From: Cryptomeria japonica
Taxonomy: Eukaryota > Streptophyta > Pinopsida > Cupressales > Cupressaceae
Length of the DNA: 64,000 nucleotides
Direction of reading: 5' to 3'
Assembly: GCF_030272615.1 (NCBI RefSeq)
Contig: NC_081415.1
Location: 368,591,667 to 368,655,666, forward strand
The position numbers were made by a program, and so were the translations under genes. Below, piece by piece: positions 34,835-46,924 of this stretch. Each line of letters opens with the position of its first letter. The first letter of the stretch is position 1. The notes beneath the pieces are model-generated. The model was not told where the DNA came from, did not search any database, and was given only the letters and a program-made list of their open reading frames with translations.

Positions 34835-35860
34835 TTGGAAGTCAAGGAGACAATCCAGAGAAGAGGCCGACACAATGATGATGTAAGTGAAGATGAAGAA
34901 GAAGAAGCCTCAATAGAACAAGTAAACTCATCGACAGTTGATCCGGATGAGGAAATGTTTTTGAGGGTTTTGATTAGGGCAAATACTAAACCTCATTTTA
35001 CCCCATCGAAATATGATGGAAAGTTGGATTTGGATGAATTGATGGATTGGATCTTGGAGATGGAGAAATATTTTGATTTTGAAAACACTGCAAAAGAAAG
35101 GAAGGTGAAATATGCCTGTACCCAGTTGAAAGGTCATGCATCTCTTTGGTGGGAGCCTTTGCAGGTTGATAGACAGAGAAGAGGTAAAGAGAAGATCAAT
35201 ACATGGGATCAGATGGTTACGAAGTTGAAATCAAAATTAATGCTAGCTGATTATCATGTGAATCTGTTTTGGAATTTGCAGAATTTGAGATAGAAGGAAT
35301 CTAGTGTGAAGGAATACACCAAAGCATTTTACAAGTTGAATATCAGATCCAGACATGTTGATGATGAAGTTGAACAAGTTGCAAGATATTTGAATGGATT
35401 GCATGTGTCTATACAAGATGAACTTAGTTTGATAAAATTATAGAGTGTTGAAGAGGCTTACTAGTTTTCCTTGAAGGCAGAAGAGAAACTAAACAAAAGA
35501 CATGAGAAGAGGTAGAGAGGCAGAGGTGGAAGGTTTTTTGGAGCAAGATTTCAAGGAGGAAGAGGATATACCAGAGGTAGAGGAACATGTATGGATCAGA
35601 ACAAGGACAAGGAAGTGAGCAAAGAAGGTAATTCATATGAGAAAGATGATAGAAATTTCTACCGAAGGAGAGAATTGGATGGCTACCAAGATGAAAATTT
35701 TGGAAAAGATGATAGAAGACAAGATAAGAGGACATTTAGAGGAAATTGCTATAAGTGTGGAGGAGAAGGAAATTGTGCTTTTGAGTGTAAGAAGACAGAG
35801 AATACCATAAGAGCAACAGTGGTGGAAGAAAACCCCACTGGATCAGATAATAAACCATAA
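34835..35860 (+). pseudogene. Element D gag with damaged zinc knuckle
   Basis: The open part 34835-35293 has the gag signature FTPSKYDGKLDLDELMDWI, QLKGHASLWWEPL and TWDQMVTKLKSKL. Stops at 35291, about 35441, 35460 and 35512 break it. An Arg/Gly-rich stretch (RGRGGRF) leads to a knuckle at about 35750-35790, CYKCGGEGNCAFEC. There Asn replaces the metal-binding His, so it is no longer a proper CCHC knuckle. The original start is probably upstream of 34835, near 34766. Confidence 0.87.
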
Positions 35861-36597
35861 GATGGAGAACTGTTGATGATGAGGAGAGCTTTGTGTCATA
35901 TTGGGAGATGAAGAGCCCTTGCAGAGGAAGAATTTGTTAAAGACCAGATGTAAGGTATATGGTAAGTGCTATAAAAGTTATTATTGATAGTGGTAGTTCA
36001 GATAATCTTGTTTCAAAAGAGATGGTGAATAAGTTGAATTTGGAAATATTGGAACACTCTAAGCCTTATCAGATAGCATGGATTTAGGAGGAACATAAGT
36101 TGTTAGTAAGTGAGCAATTTTTGGTGAAATTGAAAATTGGGAATTATCATGATGAAGTTTTGTGTGATATTATGCCTATGGACATTTGTCATCTTTTGTT
36201 GGGTATACCTTGGCAGTTTGATAGACATGCAATACGTTATGGGAGGAAGAATACATACACTATTGTGGCCAATGGGATGAAGCAAACCTTGTTGCCCTTG
36301 GAGGAACCTTTGAAGAATGAAGTCTGTATGAATGCTAGAATCTGTTTGGTGGATGGAAGAAAATTCATGGATAGATTGAGACATGAGAATGTGTGTTTTG
36401 CCTTATTTCCTAAGAAGACCGAGAATCTAGAGCATGGAGAAGAACAACCAAAAGAGATAAAATATTTGCTAACAGAATATGAAGACATCATTTCAGATAA
36501 TGTGCCTAATGGATTTCCACCTATGAGAAGTATTAGTCATTGCATGGACTTGGTTCTTAGAGCTAGTTTGCCTAACAAAGCTGCACACTAGATGACA
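35861..36597 (+). pseudogene. Element D protease and linker
   Basis: The aspartic-protease active-site motif IIDSGSSDNLVS (intact D-S-G) is at about 35976-36011. It is followed by QFLVKLKIGNYHDEVLCDI and MPMDICHLLLGIPWQFDRH, the second conserved part. A frame change lies between gag and this stretch, and a TAG occurs near 36087. The open run 36100-36591 leads into RT, ending in a TAG at 36589-36591. Confidence 0.87.
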
Positions 36598-36905
36598 CCG
36601 ACAGAGAAGGAAGAGCTGAATAGACAAGTACAGGAGTTGTTGAAGAAAGGTTTGATTAGAGAAAGTCTGAGCCCTTGTGTAGTACCAACATTATTAGCAC
36701 CTAATAATAATGGAGAGTGGAGAATGTACACCGATTCCAGAGAAATAAACAAGATCACAGTGAAATAACGGTTTCCTTTGCCTATGATGGATGACATAAT
36801 GGATTGTTTGAGCATAGCCAAATACTTTACAAAGATAGATTTGAAGAGTGGATATCATCCAATTAGGATCAAAGAAGGAGATGTGTGGAAGACAACATTA
36901 AAGAC
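36598..36905 (+). pseudogene. Element D reverse transcriptase, first part
   Basis: Fingers and early palm: EKEELNRQVQELLKKGLI, SLSPCVVPTLLAPN, WRMYTDSREINKIT (Thr-Asp where Cys-Val-Asp is usual), a TAA at about 36766, then [11 protein letters not shown]. It is interrupted at the AAATG target duplication (36906-36910) of solo LTR E. Confidence 0.9.
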
Positions 36906-39900
36906 AAATGTGTTGAACACAAGATACCATTGAGAGGGGGGTTGAATAAGTGGTTTCTAAACTTATCCCTTTTGTATCCTATGTGTTTATACCAGTTAAT
37001 GGATCTAACATAAAGAAGACATACCGGTTAGATGGGAGGATAACACAAACTCCACCACACATAAAAGGGACATCACATAACACCAGATGTACAAGGAAAA
37101 CCCAAGATGGGAAAAATCTTGGTGATAAATGTTGTTGGAGACTACTGCTCCAATCCAACCTCACAATGAAACATTCGGTTACAACATTTAGGGCACCAAC
37201 CCAATGAGTACCACTCCTTCTTTAGGGAACCAACCCAAGGAGCATCAACCCCTTATTTTAGGGCACCAAGCCAAGGAGCACCAACCATTGCATCGAGCTC
37301 CAAATCAGTGATCTAAAATAAACATATATTAGATACATAAGTAATATCTTTGTTACAAAAGAACTTTGTAACTCTTATGCAAATCTCTCCACTAGTTCTC
37401 CTCTCTTCAATCATTTGTTGGTTATCTACTCACCTTCTCACTACAACAAGATTATCTCTTGCTGCAACACACTCTCTATTGCACCTTTCTCTCTGCTGCA
37501 CCCTTGCCGGTTCAGCCTCTTTTCCTTCTCTGTTGGTTCTTCTCTCTACCAGTTCTCCAACCTTTCTATCACACAATTGATGGTCACCACCGGTCTTCTT
37601 CACTCAATTAGTTATATGTTGTCTGATTGCTACTGATTCTCATCTTACCTTCTCTACAATCTTCTTTTCCTCTTCTCTGCTGGTTCACCACCAGCGGTGC
37701 ACTCCTCTGTTAGACTTATTGGAAAACTACCAGTTGCCTCACTATTGTCAGTTGAAGTCTTCAACCCTATTCTCTCTCATATTCTCTGATTGTCATTGAG
37801 CACTTGACTGATTTCCTCTCTCCTACAACATCACCTTCTACATCTTTGGCTTGCCTTCTTATAGCCAGATTTTCCCACCTAAACATGAGTTTGAACATTG
37901 ACATGCTAGGGTTTTCTCCATGCACTAAATCTGCATCTGATCTAATCTCTAATCATCATGACATATCATATCCCATTGGATACCATGTCCTTGATCGATG
38001 TTCAACACTCAATCAATGAGCATCACCCATTTGTTTACCTTGCGAACCACATCTTCTCTCTTTTTGCCATCTGTAGCATGATTTTCAGCCTTTTGTCTGA
38101 TCGATCACATGCGTGATGCAGTTTCCTTCATCCTCTTTGATATGTAAGATCATTCTTTTCTAGATCTCTATTGTTTCCTTGATATTGAGTCACAATCCTA
38201 TGCCTTCATTCCTCAAGCTTCACAGTCATCATAAATGTTGGATCAGTTGCCAACAACCTCATCGACAAATCACACTGACATGTGCATGCATGCCACTTAA
38301 TCACCACGTGGCCCCTTTGTCGACATCCACCTTTGCTAAGTCTTCTATGTTGGTCAGACAAGATCACCGACCAACCACTTAACTGGGTTCATCTACCAAT
38401 TCATAGACCCTACCAGTTGTACCCTAACTGGTCTTCCTTCAACCTTGCACTTTGCTTCTCTTTCGGTGGAGCATCTAAACCGGTCAACACACATGCTAAC
38501 CTACCTCATGCACATCTTCATCAGATGGGAGCCTTCTGCATCTACAATTTTTTAGCATTATCGGTGGACATACTTACTAGTAAACATCTTGATGACATCA
38601 TGTCATCAACCTTCAACACACTCCATATGTCTGCAATTGCTCAACCTTGCCTTCTTCATCTATTGACCGGTTCTGTTGTTAACATGTTTGTCAAAGTGAC
38701 AACCATATCCTTCAATCTCTATATTGGCAACTCATCATTGTCTACCCTATTGAACTGGTGCATATCTTTGATCTCATTCACCTAAGGCAACTTAGTGTTT
38801 CACCGATTCATCCAGTGGGAGCCTTCAATCACTTGTCTTATACTCTTTTGTCTTACCTTGGAGGATTATGATAAATTCCATGCACAATAGGAGATAAGAT
38901 CCACTTACTGGTGGGTGTGGATCCTTGTCAACTACATCCTGTATTGTACCAATGTGGCTTCCCTATTGGAGCATTCATATCTTCAAACAGGCATATGTGA
39001 TCCGGTTGGGCACATTCACTGTCAGTCATCTCTGCATATGGTGACTACATCTTTATCCAGTGGAAGTCCTGATGTTTCACATTCACATAGCATACCAGTG
39101 GCCTGCACATTCTTCACCTCTAGTGTTGATGTGATTTTGGTAACTGTTGGGACTGGTTAAAATTGAGTCAAATTTTGTAGGCCTATTTCAAAATTTTCCT
39201 CTGTATGTCGGAAAGGCACCTAAATAAGTCAGTTTGAATGGCTTAGTTTGTGAGAGGGCAGAGTAGAGCCGGTTGATTTTCAGAGGGTAGGGCTCGGGAT
39301 TCATGTCCCACACCTTTCATTTGACCTATTCAGTGATGTGCAACTTTTAGAATTCAATTTGGATAAGTTTAGGAGGTACCCAGTTTGAGGGGTGAGCTGG
39401 AAGTGCATTTTAGGCACAAATGCATATTTTATTGAGTAGCCTACTTTGAGCGATTATATCTTTTTCCCTGTTGATCATCATGGAGAAATTCAAAATGGAT
39501 TCAATTTTATGCATAAATGTGAGTGAGCTCACAAATTTTCAAGTCTTAACGAATCCATTTGCTTAGTTTTTGAAGCCGATTCTGTTTGTAGTTTGTGATG
39601 TTTGTACAAGTGTAAAAATGTCCTGGTGAGCGTCATGTCAAAATGTTTGTTCCGGGCTAATGTTGGTATAAATGGTGAGCTACATTTCAAATTTCAAGCC
39701 TTTATCAATCCGTTTGATCGGTTTTCAAAAGGATTCATTTTGCCATCAAATTCAGTTATCCGCACTTCCAGTGTTAGATCAGTTAATGTAGCCATTTTGG
39801 TGAGCGCGCCATTTGCATCCTGTCAGTCGGGTGATCAAACTGAGAATTCAAAGATTTAACATGTACTTAAAGGTACCTATGTTCCGAATTTGAGGGCCTA

Positions 39901-40663
39901 CGGAGGTCGTTTGGTATTTTTAAGAAAGGCATCATGTGTTGCCAGAACATTGACTTCATCAGGTCCGCAGTGTCGACAAAGCCAGTTGGGCATTTTCAGA
40001 AATTATTATCTCTTCGCTCGGGACTCGTCTTGAGAAACCGTTTGGTAGATATCATCCTTGTATATCAAAGTACACGCCTGTCAGATGGCGAGCTCCAGAA
40101 AGGTGTTTTGATAGGTTTGAAAATTATGTCTTCGCGATTAAATGCGAAAATTGTGGCGTAATTGCCTGAAAGATGTCAAATGCAATTTTATGATCCAAAA
40201 ATGGTGTCGATCGATTCCAGAGGTGTGTTTGAAGTTCCTAAAGCATTTCGAAGGCCAGTCACTTGAAAACGAAATTTTTTTTAGTCGGACCCACTTTGGG
40301 GCCCAACCTGGCTTGATTGCAATTCGCTAGTGGAACGGTGAGAGGTGACTCCAGTTTATTGGATGTTAATGGATTGATGGTGTATGTCTTGCATATTAGT
40401 TTTAAGCCTCGAACATTTCAGAGAGATATCTCCACCAATGTTTTATATATTAAAAAATGTAAAAGCTTCAGGTCAAATGAATGGCAAATGCATGTTGTCA
40501 AGTTGAATGCATGTCTCCAGGCCAATGTTCCTTCCTCTATGAAGTGTTGCAGCAGCTACCAAAAATTTCAAACAAATACATGTGCAGCAGTTCCTCAATT
40601 TAGACATTGTTCAAGGTGCTGGATCCAAAATCAGTTGAATACCCATAACCATTCCCAATGGTT

Positions 40664-41887
40664 CACGTGCTAAAGAAAGGGGGAGGGCAGATTAAAAGTT
40701 AAAGCTAAAGTTACAGCAAGTATTATGGAGTAAAGAAGAGTGCTGGTTGGGCATTGAGAGCAGCAAGCAAGACTCCAACCATCCCAGCATCTCCCCCACA
40801 TAGCAATTGAAAGCAACAAAAAATAAAAACCATCAAGCAAGTGCCAAAGTTTGAATTTGTTTCCTCCTGTGCCTGGCCCTGTGTGAAGTTGTAGAGAGAT
40901 CAACCAAATACATTGGCAGCTCATCCTTGTTTATAGCATGTGGTAGCTAGAGAAGGGCATTTGAAATGCAACTTATAACAGCAGCAACAAACTCCACAAC
41001 AATTGTTGCAGTCTCTCCTCCTTCACGTGGCATGTGAAAAGGCCATAACAACAAAATACATTCAAGCAAATGCAACTGGCTGTTGAAAGTCATAAACCCC
41101 CCTTTGTGTGGAGTGGAAAGAACTAAGGAGCAGCAGCAAAGACCTCCCAGCAGTTCACGTGGTGAGTGAAGGGGCATGTGTGAAATTTGTATGAAATCTC
41201 CAAGCAAATGCAAGCACCAATGTAAATCTTTGTGCGTGGTGGAGGAGAAGCAGCATTAAAACCAAACCAAAGAGCTTCGAATTCCAAGCAAATGCAAAGA
41301 AATCACCATTAAAACCCAGGGAGAAAGCTTCAAAGTGTAGCTACAGGCAAAACTTAATATCCCACATTGACTGGGAAGTGTTCTTTTTTAATGTTTATAT
41401 GCAAAAGCGCACAGTAACATAACGTTTAAGCCTTAAAGGCTTTTGATACGAGATGCCCATGGGCGCCCAAGGCGGGCCCACACCCGAGCACGTTTCTCGA
41501 GGCGATGGAGGCGGTGACTAGACAAAGACTAAGTGGACCCCACGCGGGCACGCTTCCCGAGACAAAGAGGCGAAATTTTGCAGACGAAGGCCGGGTTAAC
41601 GAGCGAGCATGTTCGAGAGAGATCAACGGCTCGCGCTATTTCGCGAAGGAAGATGCACGAAGTTTAAACCCCGCGAAATAGCGAGGATGAACGTGAGCCG
41701 TCCACGTGGCACGTAGGTGGCGGGTACAGTCAACAGTCCAGCACGCGGGTCTCGGTGAGGTGGCGATGATGTGGCATACAAGCAAGCGGCCAAGTGGCAG
41801 TGACAAAGCAGATGACGTGGCGATGATGAAGTGTCATCCCAGGTGGCATCCGGTCAATCCCATCGACCAATCAGAGGCCGCCACGTG
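40664..41887 (+). promoter_or_regulatory. Cluster of five CACGTG (G-box) motifs in element F U3
   Basis: Perfect CACGTG at 40664, 41024, 41156, 41703 and 41882, the last two as CCACGTGGC. G-boxes bind plant bZIP and bHLH factors involved in light and stress responses. All lie upstream of the TATA box at 42044. The same set is in the 3' LTR, about 7.82 kb further on. Function is inferred. Confidence 0.6.
41626..41701 (+). repeat. Single hairpin unit in element F 5' LTR
   Basis: CGCTATTTCGCG (41634-41645) and CGCGAAATAGCG (41672-41683) are perfect reverse complements. Further out, ACGGCTC (41626-41632) pairs with GAGCCGT (41695-41701). This is the same composite unit as the nine-copy array in element B. 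A copy is in the 3' LTR near 49447-49522, with one change in the outer arm. Confidence 0.88.
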
Positions 41888-42040
41888 GCAAGGCGTCAGA
41901 GCACAAATGGAGGCAAAAAATCAAATTTAAAATGATTAAATAATATAGTTCAAACTATATTGAAATTCGAAATATTTAAATGATGGATCTATGATGAGAA
42001 TTAATTCGCCCAGGGTTCAATTTTTTGCCAAAATTTAAAG

Positions 42041-42052
42041 TATTATATATCG
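42041..42052 (+). promoter_or_regulatory. Probable TATA box of element F LTR promoter
   Basis: TATTATATATCG, with TATATAT at 42044-42050, lies between the G-box cluster and the putative polyadenylation signals. That is the expected U3-R order; start of transcription would then be about 42075. A copy is in the 3' LTR near 49865. Inferred from position and sequence only. Confidence 0.55.
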
Positions 42053-43075
42053 CCGGAAAGCTCTCGGAGCGAGGAATCTGATTATGAAGTTAATTTGGAC
42101 AAATGTGGGATATTTTAGAAGCAGTTTCCACGGGAACAAAATTCAGTTAGGGAGGAGAGACACTTGGCAATTTTCAGTTGTGAATTTGTTTCTTCCCTCC
42201 TCTTTTTATTCCCCATTCTTCTCAGTTGTAAGAGTTCCAGAATTCTATGAGAATGGCTCCAGTTTTCATGGCTTCCAATTTTGAGTATTCTTGAAGATTG
42301 TACAGGGCAGGGCTTTTCCTTCAGTAATGGAGTTCAATTCTTGCTATAGGTGTTTTTAGTTGCAGGGTCTTGTGTATGTAAGGCATACATAAATTCACAC
42401 AGGATTGTCTCTAGATTTGTATTTCCATTTTATCAAATCAGATCCTCAAGGAGGATGAAATTTGTTATCTCAAGGAGATAGTTATGATTGTTTGCAGGGA
42501 TTCTTCAAGGAAGGATTTAAATTCTACAATAAATCATAAAAAATGGAATATAGTTTCAAGATCTGATGATTTTGTGAATGATCTTAGTAATGCATTTATG
42601 CATGAATATTTAATAATGAAGATGGATTTGCAATCGAAGCTTTCATTTATAGTTTGATGTATGACTCTGTTTCCCTTGGATAAGGCACTGATCTTGCAAT
42701 TAAAGGGGTTCTCAAACCAATTTAAAATCCAATCAGAATACCTTTAGTTTTTGTTATGTTTTGAAATGTTTCATCTATCTCATGCTCAAGTATAGTTGAG
42801 TTTTATGTGTAGATCTAGCCCATTTGCAATAAACTACTTGTTTTGGAGCCTTAGTGAGATCTATCCGTTTATGTTGATGCCATCATAGGTGTGTAATAGG
42901 TTTAATTCTAAGCATCAAAGGTATACCCGCCTAGGTTTTGCAGAGCCTGAAGAGTAGAAGGATTCAAATCCTTGTCATGTTGTCCAAGCCCTGAAGTTCT
43001 TCATAGATTGAATTGGCTACTTCATAGATCAATTGCAGGTGTTCTTGGGTTATCACTTTTGGTAAACAACAAAAA

Positions 43076-43093
43076 TGGTGACTCTGCTGGGGA
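43076..43093 (+). other. Element F primer-binding site (tRNA-Arg type)
   Basis: TGGTGACTCTGCTGGGGA, four bases after the 5' LTR. It complements the 3' end of a plant tRNA-Arg (as remembered) with two differences, the primer typical of Ogre-like elements. Partial copies of its start recur at 43341 and 43656. Confidence 0.82.
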
Positions 43094-44021
43094 ATATGAA
43101 ATTTAAAGAGTCTCTGGTTGAAAATTTTGTTTCACATATAATTGAGTCTGCCTATTGAGAATGCACAGAGTTGAAAATGTCTTTTATGGTTGAGGGATTT
43201 AGTATTATGTTCTGGGTTGTAATGTTATTGTCTACTATTAGAGAAAGTTTCTTGTGAAGAATTAGAGAAAATATACATTGTTCAGAGTTGTAAGAGGTTC
43301 TTACAGCTGTTTATGAATTCTCCCCAATGTCATAATTGGGTGGCGACTTTAGTCTCTGTACCAGTGCTTGAAGGAAGATTGTATTCTAGGACTTTCACAA
43401 GATTGGTTGATAATCTTATGAATCATATTAAGATGCAGATGGATCTAAGTAGCAGATGCTCAGACATGGTGCTTTCATCATAAAAGTGTTATAAAGTAGA
43501 TGCAGTAAAAGATTTGAGTCACACATAACTCTGTGGTTCATGCCAGTGTTAAATAGCCTGGAAGGTGTTGATTGCAGCGAGATCAAAGGAGTAAAGTGAA
43601 TTAAATTTGTGATTGAATGGCATTCTGCTGTTCAAAATATCCTCTATGCAAGAGGTGGCGACTCTGTGATAAAAGACCGTGCTAAAGTGTGAAGTAAATC
43701 TCCAGATCTGCAAGAGTTTATAGCTGCAAATCTCCAGGTAATTTTTTCAGAGGTTTCAAATGCAAAGATATGTGCTCTGAAAATTAGAATGTGTAATGTC
43801 GTTTTCCCATTTAGTGAACAACACTAGTCTAGAGGGAAAGAGAGGATCTCAAAATTGATTTGCATATCTATGTTGCTAAAATATTCAGTGTATGTGATCT
43901 TCCGTAGTATGCAAATTTAGGAAAGATTTGTGTCAAGCAGTATTATGAATAGATCAGTATAAGGATACTTGCTTGAGGTTTTTTATTCCAGATTGTATAA
44001 TCATTTGTGGGAGTAGGAAAA
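43094..44021 (+). other. Element F leader
   Basis: Non-coding stretch between primer site and gag ATG. It contains TGGCGACTTT at 43341 and TGGCGACTCTG at 43656, which repeat the first bases of the primer site. No other feature stands out. Confidence 0.7.
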
Positions 44022-45989
44022 ATGAGCAGTAAAGATTTTCAGTCTTGTGTATTTCCACATAGAACCATGCCTGGTGAAGTGTCACAACCGTATAATAGGA
44101 GAAGTTTCATCATGAACCATTATGCTGCTCTAAATTTTAGAGATATTCCGGGTTACCCAAATCCCATACCCACAGAAATCAGAAAGTATTTGCCCATATT
44201 CAGTGGGAAGAAATCAGAATCAGCATGTCAACATTTGAAAAGATTTTCAGATTTGATAGGAGAGTTTGAAATTTGTCAAGAAGATGTATGCATGAAATTG
44301 TTTATTCAGTCATTGAAAGAGGATGCAAGAGATTGGTTCTCTTTTTTTCCAGTGAATTCTATTACCTTATGGGAAGAATTGGTTTCAAATTTCATGGATC
44401 AATTCGATGAGAAGGTGAGTGATTCCGACTTGTTGAAAGAGTTCACTTATATACAAATCAGGGAAGATGAATTGGTACCCACATTTAACGTCAGATTTTC
44501 ACAAGCTCTGTCCAAAATTTCCAGAAGGTATAAAATTGATGATAAAGTATGTCTGGATGTTTACATGAGTGCATTTGATGAGAAGATGGGTTTCCTATTG
44601 AGAAACAAAGAACCTAGAACCTTGTATGAAGCCTTTAACACAGCTAGGGATATGGAAAATAACTTGAAGTTTGGAATCTCGAAGAGATTCGTGTCTGCTG
44701 TTGTTTCATACCAAAGCACCTTCAATGGTGGAATACCATATGAAGTTGAACAAATCATTCCTTGTCTAGGTGCATCAAGCTCTGCAGTTCCAAATGGCTT
44801 TTATGATGCATGTGTTTCAGATTTGAATGAGAGTCAAGGACCTTTGTCGTTAATGTCAGTTGTCTCTCACAGTAGTGATGGAATGATCAGTGGGAAGCAT
44901 TGTGAAAATGTTGATACAGAGACAGATATATACAAGGGATATGTACCATTTGATTTGTATGCCGGTTATGCTGATTATGTGACTGGCAATTACCAAGTGA
45001 ATCATGCATCTCTCCAGGATAATATTAATGAAAATGATGATGGTGATGACCATCAATCTTTACATGCTGCTGATGTATTTGATGTTGAAATACCAAATAC
45101 AGAGGGATTACTAAGTGTTTCTATTTGTGCAAGTGAAAGTGTGCAATATGATGAAAATCAGAATTGTTTGGTGCGAACAATAGCTGATCCTCTTTTAAAC
45201 ATTGATGATGTCAATTGTGTTGAGGATGAAGTAAATGTTTTTTCAAATTTCACTTCAGATTTTGCTTCTTGTAATCATGTTGATAATCTTTCTTTTTTGA
45301 AAGATATGCACAAGGTTAATTCAGAAAATTGTAATGGTACACATGATGGCGATGAAGATATAGCACACATGGATGGACAAAAGTTTATGGAATCTCACAT
45401 GGAACAACGAAGTGCAATGCAAGTCCAGAAGATTGCAGAACTTAAGAAAGCTCTTGAAGTTGTGGATAAGAAAGTTCAAATGTTGGAGAGCCTTCGAGCT
45501 GTTGATGAAGACCTTCTGAAATATAGTGAAGAGGATTCTTCAGAAAAGGACTGTGAATTGAATGCGTGTACACTTGATGAACATGCTGATCTAACAGATG
45601 GTTTTATGACAGAAAGATTTAGTGAACATGCTAAAAACTTATCTGATGAAGTGAATGGCAGCGATGTTCATGTTCATTCTTTGGCTGATGACGAGTGTTC
45701 AATTGGTGAAGAAGATCAGTTGTGGCAAGATAAGTTTGATTATCTTGATTTTCAGAATGATGGTCATAGAATAAAATCTCATGAATATGAAACATGGAAC
45801 ACTGAGGATTGTTCCAGCCAAGTTTCATTTTCTTCTTTGTCTAATGAAGATGATTATGAGGATCGAATGGATGGTGTCTTTAGCAATTTTACTAATGCTT
45901 TATTCAATGTTGATATAGATACAGACCAATCACTTCAGTGTCATAATGTTCATAAAGGGATTGTCCATTTTGTTTCTAACCCTTTGTAA
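44022..45989 (+). CDS. Element F gag-like protein
   Basis: ATG at 44022 (MSSKDFQSCVF), 655 codons to a TAA at 45987-45989. Residues of about 60-230 form a retrotransposon gag domain: YLPIFSGKKSESACQHLKRF, SLKEDARDWFSFFP, LWEELVSNFMDQF and TLYEAFNTARDMENNL. The remaining 400 residues are acidic, rich in Asp, Asn, His and Ser, with a short probable coiled coil (QKIAELKKALEVVDKK, near residue 470). There is no zinc knuckle and no protease. The frame stays open past the TAA to 46736, so the stop is probably a point mutation in a longer gene or a site of readthrough. It probably forms the particle that packages element F RNA, with enzymes from elsewhere. Confidence 0.85.
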   Translation: MSSKDFQSCVFPHRTMPGEVSQPYNRRSFIMNHYAALNFRDIPGYPNPIPTEIRKYLPIFSGKKSESACQHLKRFSDLIGEFEICQEDVCMKLFIQSLKEDARDWFSFFPVNSITLWEELVSNFMDQFDEKVSDSDLLKEFTYIQIREDELVPTFNVRFSQALSKISRRYKIDDKVCLDVYMSAFDEKMGFLLRNKEPRTLYEAFNTARDMENNLKFGISKRFVSAVVSYQSTFNGGIPYEVEQIIPCLGASSSAVPNGFYDACVSDLNESQGPLSLMSVVSHSSDGMISGKHCENVDTETDIYKGYVPFDLYAGYADYVTGNYQVNHASLQDNINENDDGDDHQSLHAADVFDVEIPNTEGLLSVSICASESVQYDENQNCLVRTIADPLLNIDDVNCVEDEVNVFSNFTSDFASCNHVDNLSFLKDMHKVNSENCNGTHDGDEDIAHMDGQKFMESHMEQRSAMQVQKIAELKKALEVVDKKVQMLESLRAVDEDLLKYSEEDSSEKDCELNACTLDEHADLTDGFMTERFSEHAKNLSDEVNGSDVHVHSLADDECSIGEEDQLWQDKFDYLDFQNDGHRIKSHEYETWNTEDCSSQVSFSSLSNEDDYEDRMDGVFSNFTNALFNVDIDTDQSLQCHNVHKGIVHFVSNPL

Positions 45990-46736
45990 GAAGAAATAAC
46001 TGATCAGCCAGATGTTGTAAATGATGAACCAGTCCATAATACTGATGAAATTCTGAACAACAATAGCATGAGTTGTACGAATTTATTTCATGATGAAGGT
46101 AAGAGGCACGGATTATGTGATGATCATTTAAAACCACAAATGAAAGTGTTTCAGGTGGATGTAAGCCTGAAAGAGAAAGAGTTAGCTGAGGATTTGTTTC
46201 AGCCGGAGGTATGCATTCTTTTCCATGAATGGGATGTTGAGAATGCAGAGGTTTTCAGTTTGATAAGCAAGGATAGTATGAGGTGTGATCAGCATAGTGA
46301 AGTATCACATCTGGATGGTAATGTTCATACTCCTTGTTTGCATCAGTTGGTTAGTAGTGTCCCTCATTCTATTGATTTAAATGATAATAAGGTATGTGCT
46401 GATAGGAACTACAATGTTGAAAATGAGTGTTTTATTTTTCAAGTTCAGCATGATGATGTCCTTGCAAATGATAGAGTTGAGTGGGACAGTGAAAGGTATG
46501 TCAGCTTGTGGGAATGCCTCTATGGTGATTTGTCTCATGATTTTACTTGTGTTGAAATAGTGTGTGATCACAAAGTTCAAAATCAAACCAAAGGTATGCA
46601 CACTAGTTGTTTCAGTAATGAGACAAAAGAGGTTGATTATAATGATCATGCTCAGTTGTTACTAGAAGGTTCCTTTGTTTTGATCAATATGTCAAGTGAT
46701 GAAAATCAGATTTTTGACACAGGTAAATGTTTGTAA
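45990..46736 (+). pseudogene. Continuation of element F gag-like frame after the stop
   Basis: In the same frame as 44022-45989, open for 248 codons to TAA at 46734-46736; the first Met is at 46068. Composition matches the preceding acidic region (many Asp, Asn, His and Val; short cysteine-containing motifs such as NLFHDEGK and LFHEWDVENAEV). No family recognised. As one gene, 44022-46736 would be about 904 codons. Confidence 0.7.
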
Positions 46737-46924
46737 GTGGAGCAGTTATAATCAGTTGTGAGTTGTTTGTATATTTTGTATAGTTGCTTTGCTTCAGTTG
46801 TGTGGTTTTCAATAAAGTGTCCTGCTGTTTGGGTAGAATAAGGAAGCCCTGTTTTGAGAAGAGAAGAATCGAGAGAAGAATGATCCGTTTTTGGGTGGTC
46901 TGCTTAACCAAAGATATCCGGATT

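Larger units (their letters stand above)
39145..43071 (+). repeat. Element F 5' LTR, 3927 bp
   Basis: Target duplication GTAAC precedes TGTTGGGACT; the end GGTAAACAACA is followed after four bases by the primer site. It contains five CACGTG motifs, one perfect hairpin unit (41626-41701) and a TATA box (42044-42050). AATAAA-type signals follow downstream (near 42532 and 42826). Small ORFs are duplicated in the other LTR simply because the LTR is duplicated; I do not regard them as genes. Confidence 0.95.

Noticed and set aside
39602-41930. Several ORFs of 60-118 codons repeated exactly 7.8 kb away
   Set aside because: They are duplicated because the LTR is duplicated. They lie on both strands, overlap the hairpin and promoter region and show no protein family features.
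44022-46736. Intact host gene of 655-904 codons
   Set aside because: It has a retrotransposon gag domain and sits between a primer site and a 3' LTR with confirmed TSDs.
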